From: Alphaproteobacteria bacterium | GTDB lineage: Bacteria; Pseudomonadota; Alphaproteobacteria; ATCC43930; CGMCC-115725 | Length of the DNA: 8,546 nt | Direction: 5' to 3' | Assembly (NCBI GenBank): GCA_030040495.1 | Contig: JASHTP010000449.1 | Location: forward strand, 1-8,546 | Shown here: piece after piece, positions 1 to 5,747 of the stretch | How the letters are laid out: each line of letters opens with the position of its first letter | How positions within the stretch are numbered: the first letter of the stretch is position 1 | Made by a program: the position numbers and the translations under genes | The notes under the pieces: model-generated | What the model was told of the DNA's origin: nothing | What the model saw: only the letters and a program-made list of their open reading frames with translations | Database searches by the model: none

Positions 1-1011
1 GCGCGCGGCGAGCGCCAGCTTGCGGTCCTGCTCCCAGAAGAAGCGCGCGTCCGCCAGCCGGGCGCGCAGCACGCGCTCGTTGCCGGCGGTGATCGCCTTG
101 CCGCCGTCGTCGGCCGCCATGTTGGCGACGAGGAGGAAGCGCGGCGCGAGCCTGCCGCTGCGGTCGAGGCAAGCGAAATATTTCTGGTGCGCGCGCATCG
201 AGGTGGTCAGCACCTCGGGCGGCAAGCTCAGGAACTCGGCGTCGATGGCGCCCATGAGCACGACCGGCCATTCGACGAGATCGGCGACCTCGTCGAGCAG
301 CGCCGGGTCGTCCTTCACCGTGAGCTGCGCCTCGGCCGCCCGCTCGTGGAGCGCGCGCGCGATCGCCTGGCGGCGGTCCTCGTGCCGCAGCATGACCCGC
401 GCCAGCTGCAGCCTTCGCTGATAATCGGCGAAATTCCGCACCTTGATCCGGTCCGGCGCGAGGAAGCGGTGGCCGCGCGTCTCGTCCCCGACCGGCACGC
501 CGTCGAGCGCGAGCGGCAGCACCTTGCCGTCGAAGAGCGACAGCGCGCCCTCCATCGGCCGCACCCAGCGGAAGCTCGCCGCGGGGAAACGCATGGATTT
601 GGGCCAGGGCAGCTCGAGCACGATCTGGCGCAGCAGCTCCGGCAGCACTTCGGCGGTGGCGCGGCCCGGATGGCGGATCACGGCGAAATAGAACACGCCC
701 TTGCCGGTGTCGCGCTCCTCGCACTGCTTGATCGACATCAGGCCGGCGCCCTTGAGAAAGCCCTCGACCGCGCTCGCCGGCGCCCCCACGCGCGGGCCGC
801 GCCGCTCCTCGGTCGCATCGGGCTGCCGGTCCGGCAGCCCCTCCGCCACCAGGGTCAGGCGGCGCGGCGTCGCATAGGCGTGGACGTCGGAAGGCTTGAG
901 CCCGGCGGCTTCGAGCTTGTCGGTGGCGAGCATGGCGAGATCCTCGGCCGCACGCCGCTGCATGCGAGCGGGGATCTCTTCGGTGAGGAACTCGAGGAGA
1001 AGCTCGGCCAT
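1..1011 (-). CDS. glyS: Glycyl-tRNA synthetase beta subunit, N-terminal part
   Basis: Beta subunit of the bacterial alpha2-beta2 glycyl-tRNA synthetase, which charges tRNA-Gly in the cytoplasm; in this family the beta chain supplies most of the tRNA recognition. The frame is open from ATG at 1011-1009 to the window edge, giving 337 codons of a protein that is usually about 690-700 aa, so roughly half is present. The N-terminus MAELLLEFLTEEIPARMQ is the standard GlyS start, and later stretches such as GHRFLAPD, EWPVVLMGAI and HQKYFACLD (tRNA-synthetase beta family pattern) agree. It begins 4 nt after the glyQ stop and is surely translated from the glyQ transcript; the ribosome site is weak (a GAGACC just before ATG). 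The 3' end lies outside the window. Identity is certain; only the full length is unknown. Confidence 0.96.
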   Translation of the reverse strand, partial: MAELLLEFLTEEIPARMQRRAAEDLAMLATDKLEAAGLKPSDVHAYATPRRLTLVAEGLPDRQPDATEERRGPRVGAPASAVEGFLKGAGLMSIKQCEERDTGKGVFYFAVIRHPGRATAEVLPELLRQIVLELPWPKSMRFPAASFRWVRPMEGALSLFDGKVLPLALDGVPVGDETRGHRFLAPDRIKVRNFADYQRRLQLARVMLRHEDRRQAIARALHERAAEAQLTVKDDPALLDEVADLVEWPVVLMGAIDAEFLSLPPEVLTTSMRAHQKYFACLDRSGRLAPRFLLVANMAADDGGKAITAGNERVLRARLADARFFWEQDRKLALAAR

Positions 1012-1015
1012 GGTC

Positions 1016-1894
1016 TCAGGCGTTCGCCCGTTGCTTGAGCCAGCCCTCGCAGCAGCTCTTGGCGAGCGCGCGCACGCGGCCGATATAGGCGGCGCGCTCG
1101 GTGACCGAGATCACCCCGCGGGCGTCGAGCAGGTTGAAGGTGTGGCTCGCCTTGATGCACTGGTCATAGGCGGGCTGCGGCAGGTCGCGCGCCAGCAGCG
1201 CCTTGCACTCCTGCTCGGCGTCGGCGAAGTGCTGGAACAGCAGCTTCGTGTCGGCATGCTCGAAATTGTAGGCGGAGAACTCGTACTCGGCGCGCTTGAA
1301 GACCTCGCCGTAAGTGACGCCGGCGCCGTTGTAGTCGAGATCGTAGACGTTCTCGACGCCCTGCACATACATGGCGAGACGCTCGAGCCCATAGGTCAGC
1401 TCGGTCGAGACCGGATCGCATTCGATGCCGCCGACCTGCTGGAAATAGGTGTATTGCGACACTTCCATGCCGTCGAGCCACACCTCCCAGCCGAGCCCCC
1501 AGGCGCCGAGCGTCGGGCTCTCCCAATCATCCTCGACGAAGCGGATGTCGTGGCGGCGCGCATCGATGCCGAGCGCGGCGAGGCTGTCGAGATAGAGAGC
1601 TTGGCTATCGGCCGGCGCCGGCTTCAGGATCACCTGGAACTGATAGTAATGCTGCAGCCGGTTGGGATTCTCGCCATAGCGGCCGTCGGTCGGCCGCCGC
1701 GAGGGCTGGACATAGGCGGCGCGCCAGGGCTCCGGGCCGAGCGCGCGCAAGGTGGTGGCGGGATGGAAGGTGCCGGCCCCCATCTCGAGATCATAGGGCT
1801 GGAGGATGACGCAGCCCTGCGCGGCCCAATAGGCTTGCAGCTTGAGGATGAGCGCCTGGAAGCTGGTCTCGGTCGCCGCGGCCGACGCCACCAT
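1016..1894 (-). CDS. glyQ: Glycyl-tRNA synthetase alpha subunit
   Basis: Catalytic alpha subunit (292 aa, normal for the family) of the class II alpha2-beta2 glycyl-tRNA synthetase; it forms glycyl-adenylate and works with GlyS. The protein is near the family consensus throughout: WAAQGCVILQPYD (about residues 23-35), GAGTFHPAT, the ALGPEPWRAAYVQPSRRPTD block, GRYGENPNRLQHYYQ, FVEDDWESPTLGAWG and YFQQVGGIEC, which carry the class II motifs and glycine/ATP pocket. ATG at 1894-1892 gives the usual short lead-in before the conserved core. No Shine-Dalgarno is visible; the coding strand instead reads CTCCTCC there. A promoter can be proposed at 1930-1958. It is the sixth gene of a minus-strand cluster and directly precedes glyS. 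The downstream gap is 4 nt, so the two subunits are probably made in equal amounts by coupled translation. Confidence 0.98.
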   Translation of the reverse strand: MVASAAATETSFQALILKLQAYWAAQGCVILQPYDLEMGAGTFHPATTLRALGPEPWRAAYVQPSRRPTDGRYGENPNRLQHYYQFQVILKPAPADSQALYLDSLAALGIDARRHDIRFVEDDWESPTLGAWGLGWEVWLDGMEVSQYTYFQQVGGIECDPVSTELTYGLERLAMYVQGVENVYDLDYNGAGVTYGEVFKRAEYEFSAYNFEHADTKLLFQHFADAEQECKALLARDLPQPAYDQCIKASHTFNLLDARGVISVTERAAYIGRVRALAKSCCEGWLKQRANA

Positions 1895-1920
1895 CGACTG
1901 GTCCGGAGGAGCGGTTTAGG

Positions 1921-1945
1921 GTGCGGCGCAACATAAACGCCGCAC
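1921..1945. repeat. Perfect 8-bp palindrome around the glyQ -10
   Basis: GTGCGGCG (1921-1928) and CGCCGCAC (1938-1945) are exact inverted copies separated by 9 nt, and the loop contains the proposed glyQ -10 hexamer. As RNA read through from the upstream genes it would make a strong hairpin, but no U-run follows on the minus strand (CCUAAACC comes next), so it is not a standard intrinsic terminator. It could be a repressor operator across the -10 or a processing/attenuation hairpin. The inverted repeat itself is certain; its role is inference. Confidence 0.55.
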
Positions 1946-1958
1946 TACCAAGGGTCAA
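1930..1958 (-). promoter_or_regulatory. Proposed sigma-70 promoter of glyQS
   Basis: On the minus strand TTGACC (1958-1953), a 17-nt spacer and TATGTT (1935-1930) fit a housekeeping promoter. Transcription would start near 1923, leaving a leader of about 29 nt before the glyQ ATG. The -10 lies inside the loop of a perfect inverted repeat (1921-1945). The fit is by eye; no transcript data. Confidence 0.5.
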
Positions 1959-1968
1959 GGCGGCGGGC

Positions 1969-2229
1969 TCAGCGGCCCCAGGGGCAATCGGCGCGGCCGC
2001 ACGAGGTGGCGCCGTGGGCCGACACATAGGCGTCGCAGCGCGCGCACTTGACGAGATCTTCGGCCTTGATGCCGCGCGGCTTCTGCGGCTTTTGCGCCTC
2101 CTGGCGCCGCTTCAGCTCCTCGCGCAGAGTGCGGCGGATCGCCTCGACGCGGCTCGTGTAGCGAAAACCGATCCACACGACCGCGAACAACAGGACGAAG
2201 ACCAGCAGCTTGCCGGGAGAGAAGCCCAT
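1969..2229 (-). CDS. Small membrane-anchored zinc-ribbon protein
   Basis: 86-aa protein of unknown function. Residues about 8-24 (LLVFVLLFAVVWIGF) form one membrane segment; 27-53 is a charged, strongly basic linker rich in R, K, Q and E; and the C-terminus carries four cysteines, C62-X2-C65 and C77-X4-C82, a likely zinc ribbon facing the cytoplasm. The layout recalls short proteins annotated as PP0621-like, but I am not sure of the family. It lies between the S49 peptidase (stop 52 nt upstream) and glyQ (74 nt downstream). The ATG at 2229-2227 has no Shine-Dalgarno; instead a promoter ends 6 nt before it, so the message may be leaderless. The ORF is supported by the ordered domain layout, placement in the operon and a GC-rich codon pattern like its neighbours. 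No function is claimed. Confidence 0.85.
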   Translation of the reverse strand: MGFSPGKLLVFVLLFAVVWIGFRYTSRVEAIRRTLREELKRRQEAQKPQKPRGIKAEDLVKCARCDAYVSAHGATSCGRADCPWGR

Positions 2230-2235
2230 GGACCG

Positions 2236-2264
2236 GTTTAGGCGAGAGGGCAGCCGAGGGTCAA
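2236..2264 (-). promoter_or_regulatory. Proposed promoter giving a leaderless mRNA for the zinc-ribbon gene
   Basis: Minus-strand TTGACC (2264-2259), 17 nt, then CTAAAC (2241-2236). Six bases (CGGTCC) separate the -10 from the ATG, so the expected +1 is the A of the start codon. This fits the absence of a Shine-Dalgarno there. The -10 matches the consensus only moderately. Confidence 0.45.
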
Positions 2265-2281
2265 GCCGCGAGCTCCGCCCG

Positions 2282-3139
2282 CTAGAGCCCGAAGCGCGCC
2301 CAGATCAGCCGCTCTTCGAGCCGCGCCAGCAGATCGGCGGCGAGATCGCCGACATCGGGGCGTCGCGGCAGGGCGAAGCGCGACAGGAACGAGAAGCGCC
2401 GCCGCTCGGGCTCGATCACCCGGAGCCTGACCGTCTCGCCATAACGCTCGCGCATGATGCTGCGGATGTCGCCGATGCCGTCGATGAGGCCGAGCTCGAG
2501 CGCGCGCCGGCCGGTGAAGATCTCGCCGCTGAAGAGCGTGCCTTCCTCGCCCTTGAGCTTGGCGCTGCGCCGTCCGCGGACGAGGTCCTTGAAGCTCTCA
2601 TGCATGTCGCGCTGGAGCGCGGTCAGGCGCTCGACTCCTTTGGCATCCTCGGTGAGGAAGGGATCGAGCAGCGACTTGTTCTCGCCCGCGGTATAGAGGC
2701 GGCGCTGCACGCCGACCCGGCGCAGCGCCTCGGCGAAACCGAAGCTCGCGGTGATGACGCCGATCGAGCCGACCAGCGACGTGTCCTCGGCGAAGATCTC
2801 GTCCGCCGCCAGCGCCAGCCAATAGCCGCCCGAGGCGGCCACGTCCTCGGCGAAGGCGACGACCGGCACCTCTTTCTCCTGGGCGAGCTGGCGGATGCGG
2901 CGGCTGAGCAGCGAGGATTGCACCGGCGAGCCGCCCGGCGAGTTGACGGCGAGCGCCACCGCCTTGAGGTTGCGCAGCGAAAAGGCGCGCTCGATCGCCC
3001 CGGCAAAGCGGCGGAGCGACAGCATGCGCGGACCGCGCGCGCCGATCAGGCCGTCGAAGCGCAGCACCGCCACCTGCGGCGGCGGGTTGCGGAAGCGCTC
3101 GAGCGGCAGCTTCTCCAGGACGTCGTCGACGAGGCTCAT
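2282..3139 (-). CDS. sppA: S49 family (SppA/SohB-like) signal peptide peptidase
   Basis: 285-aa serine peptidase of family S49, whose SppA members cut remnant signal peptides at the membrane using a Ser/Lys dyad. The likely nucleophile is Ser103 in AASGGYWLA and the likely base is Lys155 in AGENKSLLDPF; the 52-residue spacing equals that of Bacillus SppA (Ser147/Lys199). Other family marks are the AVNSPGGS oxyanion segment (about 64-71), SLVGSIGVI (121-129), FSGEIFTGRRALELGLID and a C-terminal basic tail. The start is ATG at 3139-3137, where the homologous sequence begins (MSLVDDVLEKLPLERF); the longer open frame upstream overlaps the lipoprotein gene and is low-complexity. Unlike many SppA proteins there is no obvious N-terminal membrane segment, so it may be peripheral or cytoplasmic. 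It follows the lipoprotein gene by 55 nt. GGTGGTGG before the ATG is the only ribosome-site candidate. Confidence 0.92.
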   Translation of the reverse strand: MSLVDDVLEKLPLERFRNPPPQVAVLRFDGLIGARGPRMLSLRRFAGAIERAFSLRNLKAVALAVNSPGGSPVQSSLLSRRIRQLAQEKEVPVVAFAEDVAASGGYWLALAADEIFAEDTSLVGSIGVITASFGFAEALRRVGVQRRLYTAGENKSLLDPFLTEDAKGVERLTALQRDMHESFKDLVRGRRSAKLKGEEGTLFSGEIFTGRRALELGLIDGIGDIRSIMRERYGETVRLRVIEPERRRFSFLSRFALPRRPDVGDLAADLLARLEERLIWARFGL

Positions 3140-3194
3140 CCACCACCAAGATGGGCACGGCACCGCGCGCTTGGCAAGCCTCCCACTCCGGCGG

Positions 3195-3374
3195 TCAGAA
3201 GATCGGCGGGCTGCCCGGCGCCGGCGTGCCATAGACCGGGTCGACCGGAATCCCCACGCCGTTGCGCGGCGGAGCGCGCCAGGCGCCGGCGCCGTCGGGC
3301 GCGGCGCAAGCGCCGAGCAGGATCGCCGAGGCCGCGAGCCAAGCCGCCAGCGCCGCCATCGACCGCCCGCGCAT
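3195..3374 (-). CDS. Small predicted lipoprotein (59 aa)
   Basis: Short gene starting at ATG 3374-3372, four bases after a full AGGAGG on the minus strand, and ending with TGA at 3197-3195. The product has a basic n-region (MRGRS), a hydrophobic stretch (AALAAWLAASAILL) and a lipobox LGAC with Cys23, so signal peptidase II should leave a lipidated mature peptide of about 37 residues. The mature part is rich in Pro and Gly (PRNGVGIPVDPVYGTPAPG) with no second cysteine and no recognised domain. It lies between the methyltransferase (56 nt upstream) and the S49 peptidase (55 nt downstream) on the same strand. The strong ribosome site plus a textbook lipoprotein signal make it real in my view. 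The function is unknown; a second in-frame ATG at codon 6 is too far from the ribosome site. Confidence 0.75.
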   Translation of the reverse strand: MRGRSMAALAAWLAASAILLGACAAPDGAGAWRAPPRNGVGIPVDPVYGTPAPGSPPIF

Positions 3375-3377
3375 AGA

Positions 3378-3384
3378 CCCTCCT
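3378..3384 (-). promoter_or_regulatory. Ribosome binding site of the lipoprotein gene
   Basis: AGGAGGG on the minus strand, with the core AGGAGG 4 nt from the ATG at 3374. It is the only perfect Shine-Dalgarno among the minus-strand genes here and it fixes the start of this short gene. Confidence 0.7.
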
Positions 3385-3430
3385 GCGCCGCCGCAGCATC
3401 AACTTGGGCGGAGGCGGAAGAAGCGTCCAA

Positions 3431-4189
3431 TCACGACAGCGTCAGCGGCGCGGCGCCGCGCAGCACCGCGTCGGCGGCTTCGGTGTAGCGACCGTCGGCC
3501 TCGTGCAGCACCAGTCCGGGGGTGAGCCGCGTCGGCGTCTCGACCGCCTTGCGCGCCCGCACGATGATCCGCTTCGCCGGCTTGTCGGGGCCGGCCCAGA
3601 GCGGGAAGACGATGATCTCGCCGGCGCGGCCCATGAGCTGCGCCAAGAGCTGCTCCATGCGGTCGGCGCGGTGAATGAAGGTAAGGCTGCCTTTGGGCCG
3701 CACCATGGCCAGCGCAAAGCGCACCCAGGCGCCGAGGTCGGCCTCGCCCTCGATCGTGGCGGCGGCCTTGGCCGGATGCGGCGAGGCGGCGGCGCCGCCG
3801 GTCTCGAGAAAAGGCGGGTTGGCCATGACATGGGCGAAGCCGCCGGGCTCGAGCCGCGGCGGCGGCCGCAGCAGGTCGCCGACCATGGCGACGACCCGGC
3901 CGGTGACGCGGTTCAGCGCGATGTTCTCGCCCGCGAGCCGCACCAGCTCGCGCTGCGCGTCGATGCCGGTGATCCGGCAGCCTGCGACGCGCACCGCGAG
4001 GCAGAGCGAAGCCGCGCCGGCGCCGCAGCCGATGTCGAGCACGCTGTCGCCGGCGCCCGCCGGCACGGCGGCGGCGAGCAGCACGGGATCGATCGCCGCG
4101 CGGTAGCCGGAGCGCGGCTGGCGCAGCCTGACGCGCCCGCCGAGGAGCATGTCCTCGCTGACCGCGAGGCCGCCCGCCGGCTCGCTCAT
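3431..4189 (-). CDS. SAM-dependent N6-adenine-type methyltransferase (COG4123, TrmN6-like)
   Basis: 252-aa class I methyltransferase. The SAM-binding motif I is VLDIGCGAG (residues 50-58), the acidic residue that holds the ribose is in GIDAQ (D77), and NPPF at 124-127 is the catalytic motif of enzymes that methylate the exocyclic amino group of adenine. The N-terminal LLGGRVRLRQPRSGYRAAIDPVLLA is the typical lead-in of the COG4123 family, which contains E. coli TrmN6 (m6A37 of tRNA1-Val). RNA is therefore the likely substrate, but the exact target cannot be read from sequence. The start at ATG 4189-4187 overlaps the stop of the DUF2007 gene as ATGA, so translation is probably coupled; longer upstream frames are shadows of that gene. 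The next gene, the small lipoprotein, begins 56 nt downstream. Confidence 0.9.
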   Translation of the reverse strand: MSEPAGGLAVSEDMLLGGRVRLRQPRSGYRAAIDPVLLAAAVPAGAGDSVLDIGCGAGAASLCLAVRVAGCRITGIDAQRELVRLAGENIALNRVTGRVVAMVGDLLRPPPRLEPGGFAHVMANPPFLETGGAAASPHPAKAAATIEGEADLGAWVRFALAMVRPKGSLTFIHRADRMEQLLAQLMGRAGEIIVFPLWAGPDKPAKRIIVRARKAVETPTRLTPGLVLHEADGRYTEAADAVLRGAAPLTLS

Positions 4190-4398
4190 TTCGGCCCCTC
4201 CCCTGCCTCGGCGAGCGTGGCCAGGGCGCGGCGATAATCCTCTTCGCGCACCATCAGGCGGCGCTGCAAGGCGACGATGCTGCCTTCGATCGTCGCCGCG
4301 TTCTGGTCGAGGACGATGCTCTCGATGCCGGCATCGGCGAGCAGCGCCTGGAGCCACGACAGCCGGACGAGGTCGTTGGTGCGCAGCAATTCCTTCAT
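4186..4398 (-). CDS. DUF2007 domain protein
   Basis: 70-aa protein matching the DUF2007 pattern (labelled 'putative signal transducing protein' in family databases): MKELLRTND at the N-terminus, LLADAGIESIVLDQNAATIEGS in the centre and RRLMVREEDYRRA near the end. The family folds like a small ferredoxin-type domain; its biochemical role is unknown, as far as I know. It starts at ATG 4398-4396. The stop TGA (4188-4186) overlaps the ATG of the methyltransferase by 4 nt, a pairing that suggests linked function or at least coupled translation. It is the first gene of the minus-strand cluster and is divergent from the polyprenyl diphosphate synthase. The larger open frame that extends upstream into the divergent gene is not credible. 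Confidence 0.88.
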   Translation of the reverse strand: MKELLRTNDLVRLSWLQALLADAGIESIVLDQNAATIEGSIVALQRRLMVREEDYRRALATLAEAGEGPK

Positions 4399-4433
4399 CG
4401 GCCCCGCCGAGCTCCGCCATCGACCCGGCGGGC

Positions 4434-4461
4434 TTGACCCCTTCTCCCAGCCTTCTATGCT
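4434..4461 (+). promoter_or_regulatory. Proposed promoter of the polyprenyl diphosphate synthase gene
   Basis: TTGACC (4434-4439), a 16-nt spacer and TATGCT (4456-4461) on the plus strand give a good housekeeping match. Transcription would start near 4468, leaving a leader of about 55 nt up to the GTG start. Confidence 0.55.
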
Positions 4462-4485
4462 CGCCTGCGCCCGTGGCTCAGTCAA
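4457..4485 (-). promoter_or_regulatory. Weak candidate promoter of the DUF2007 operon
   Basis: On the minus strand TTGACT (4485-4480), 17 nt, then GAGCAT (4462-4457). The -35 is good and the -10 poor. If real, its -10 lies on top of the -10 of the divergent promoter, so the two could not be used at once. Confidence 0.25.
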
Positions 4486-4508
4486 GCAACGGGCCCTGCG
4501 GCGGGGGA

Positions 4509-4517
4509 AAGGGGAAG
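4509..4517 (+). promoter_or_regulatory. Ribosome binding site supporting the GTG start
   Basis: AAGGGGAAG lies 5 nt before GTG 4523-4525. No ATG is available near the expected N-terminus, so this purine run decides the start. Confidence 0.6.
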
Positions 4518-4522
4518 TCGGC

Positions 4523-5542
4523 GTGGCCCTGGTGGCAAGTGCGCGGGACGACGATACCAAGAAGCCGGCGACGCTCGATCGTCTCACCGCTCTCCTCAAG
4601 ACCGATCTCGACCGGGTGAACACGCTCATTCTCGAGCGCATGCAGAGCCCGGTGGCGCTCATCCCGCAGCTCGCCGGCCACATCATCGCCGCCGGCGGCA
4701 AGCGGTTGAGGCCGATGCTGACGCTCGCCACGGCGCGGATGTGCGGCTACCGCGGCGACCGCCACCTGGCGCTCGCCGCCGCAGTCGAGTTCATCCACAC
4801 CGCGACCCTGCTGCACGACGATGTCGTCGACGACAGCGATCTCCGCCGCGGCCTCGCCACCGCCAACGCCGTCTGGGGCAACAAGGCCTCGGTGCTGGTC
4901 GGCGACTTCCTGTTCAGCCGCGCCTTCCAGCTCATGGTCGAGGACGGCTCGCTCAAGGTGCTCGGGATCCTCTCCGAAGCCTCGGCGATCATCGCCGAAG
5001 GCGAGGTCCTGCAGCTCGTCACCTCCAACGACACCGAGACCACCGAGGACGCCTATCTCGCCGTGATCCAGGCCAAGACGGCGCAGCTCTTCGCCGCGGC
5101 GAGCCGCATCGGCGCCGTGCTCGCCGACCGGCCGGCGCCCGAGGAGGAGGCGCTCACCGCCTATGGCCGCAATCTCGGCATCGCCTTCCAGCTCGTCGAC
5201 GACATGCTCGACTATTCCGCCCGCGAGGTCGAGCTCGGCAAGACGGTGGGCGACGATTTCCGCGAGGGCAAGATCACGCTCCCGGTGGTGCTGGCCTGGC
5301 GCCAGGCCGGCGAGACCGAGCGCGCCTTCTGGCGCCGCACACTCGAGGAGCTTGACCAGCAGGAGGGCGATCTCGCCCACGCCATCGAGCTCATGAACCG
5401 GCACGGCACGCTCGGCGCGACGCTCGACCGCGCCCGCCATTACGGCGAGGCGGCGCGGCGCAACCTCGTGCTCTTTCGCGACGGCCCGGAGCGGCGCGCG
5501 CTCGACGAGGTCGTCGATTTCTGTCTCGCGCGGGGTTACTAG
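4523..5542 (+). CDS. ispB: Long-chain polyprenyl (octa-/decaprenyl) diphosphate synthase
   Basis: Trans-prenyltransferase that extends farnesyl or geranylgeranyl diphosphate with isopentenyl diphosphate to the long all-trans chain used as the ubiquinone tail. 339 aa from a GTG start, normal for IspB-type enzymes. It shows GGKRLRP (58-64, substrate diphosphate binding), the first Asp-rich motif DDVVD at 99-103 (FIHTATLLHDDVVDDSDLRR region), a GDFLFSRAF segment (127-135) and the second motif DDMLD at 226-230 within FQLVDD. The small residue Ala94, five before the first motif, fits a long-chain product; octaprenyl versus decaprenyl cannot be told, although alphaproteobacteria commonly make Q10. 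GTG 4523 is preferred because of the ribosome site before it; GTG 4532 is also in frame. The gene has its own promoter, is divergent from the DUF2007 operon and ends 51 nt before tRNA-Pro, with no terminator between. Confidence 0.94.
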   Translation: MALVASARDDDTKKPATLDRLTALLKTDLDRVNTLILERMQSPVALIPQLAGHIIAAGGKRLRPMLTLATARMCGYRGDRHLALAAAVEFIHTATLLHDDVVDDSDLRRGLATANAVWGNKASVLVGDFLFSRAFQLMVEDGSLKVLGILSEASAIIAEGEVLQLVTSNDTETTEDAYLAVIQAKTAQLFAAASRIGAVLADRPAPEEEALTAYGRNLGIAFQLVDDMLDYSAREVELGKTVGDDFREGKITLPVVLAWRQAGETERAFWRRTLEELDQQEGDLAHAIELMNRHGTLGATLDRARHYGEAARRNLVLFRDGPERRALDEVVDFCLARGY

Positions 5543-5555
5543 CGACGCCCGGGGG

Positions 5556-5584
5556 TTGCGAGGCGCCGCCGAAACCAGTATATC
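5556..5584 (+). promoter_or_regulatory. Proposed promoter of tRNA-Pro
   Basis: TTGCGA (5556-5561), a 17-nt spacer and TATATC (5579-5584). The expected start is near 5591, only about 3 nt before the mature tRNA 5' end at 5594. Confidence 0.55.
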
Positions 5585-5593
5585 GGCCGGCGC

Positions 5594-5670
5594 CGGAGTG
5601 TAGCTCAGCCTGGTAGAGCACTGCTTTCGGGAGGCAGGGGCCGGAGGTTCAAATCCTCTCACTCCGACCA
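5594..5670 (+). tRNA. tRNA-Pro (anticodon CGG)
   Basis: A full 77-nt cloverleaf can be drawn. The acceptor stem CGGAGTG (5594-5600) pairs with CACTCCG (5660-5666), with discriminator A and an encoded CCA (5668-5670). The D-arm is GCTC/GAGC. The anticodon stem CTGCT (5621-5625) pairs with GGCAG (5633-5637) around loop TTCGGGA, giving anticodon CGG at 5628-5630 followed by G37, as in other proline tRNAs. The T-arm GGAGG-TTCAAAT-CCTCT is present and the variable loop is 5 nt. It reads CCG codons, which should be heavily used in a genome of this GC content. The 5' C-G first pair of the acceptor is usual for bacterial tRNA-Pro. It has its own promoter and a strong terminator 16 nt downstream. Confidence 0.97.
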
Positions 5671-5747
5671 GATTTCCAGCTATAGAGCCGGCTGCCCCGA
5701 CGGGACAGCCGGCTTTTCCTTGCCGGGGGCGGAGCCGCGGCGCCGCT
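5663..5747 (+). repeat. Direct repeat, copy A (tRNA-Pro 3' end plus terminator)
   Basis: This copy begins with the last bases of tRNA-Pro (TCCGACCA plus G), passes through the terminator and ends at GCGCCGCT. Copy B is at 6275-6352. From AGCCGGC to GCGCCGCT the copies differ by three substitutions, all on the left side of the hairpin, and one base in a G-run; the right arm and about 40 bases beyond are otherwise the same. The stretch joining tRNA end and hairpin is longer here (15 nt against 6). Confidence 0.75.
5687..5720 (+). terminator. Rho-independent terminator after tRNA-Pro
   Basis: GCCGGCTG (5687-5694) pairs with CAGCCGGC (5706-5713); after one C/A mismatch CCC pairs with GGG around a GAC loop; TTTTCCTT follows. 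It ends the tRNA (and possibly ispB) transcript. It is nearly identical to the terminator at 6291-6325. Confidence 0.85.

Noticed and set aside
896..1936. Long plus-strand open frame across glyQ
   Set aside because: Antisense to an unmistakable glyQ; composition is the usual alanine/arginine/glutamate shadow of GC-rich coding DNA.
1930..1945. T-box riboswitch for glyQS
   Set aside because: Only a simple hairpin is present and the leader is about 29 nt; none of the specifier or antiterminator elements fits, and T-boxes are not expected in this group.
2210..3376. Long plus-strand open frame opposite the S49 peptidase
   Set aside because: Antisense to a peptidase with intact catalytic motifs; no recognisable domain and a low-complexity C-terminus.
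3404..4237. Plus-strand open frame opposite the methyltransferase
   Set aside because: Shadow of a gene with clear SAM and NPPF motifs.
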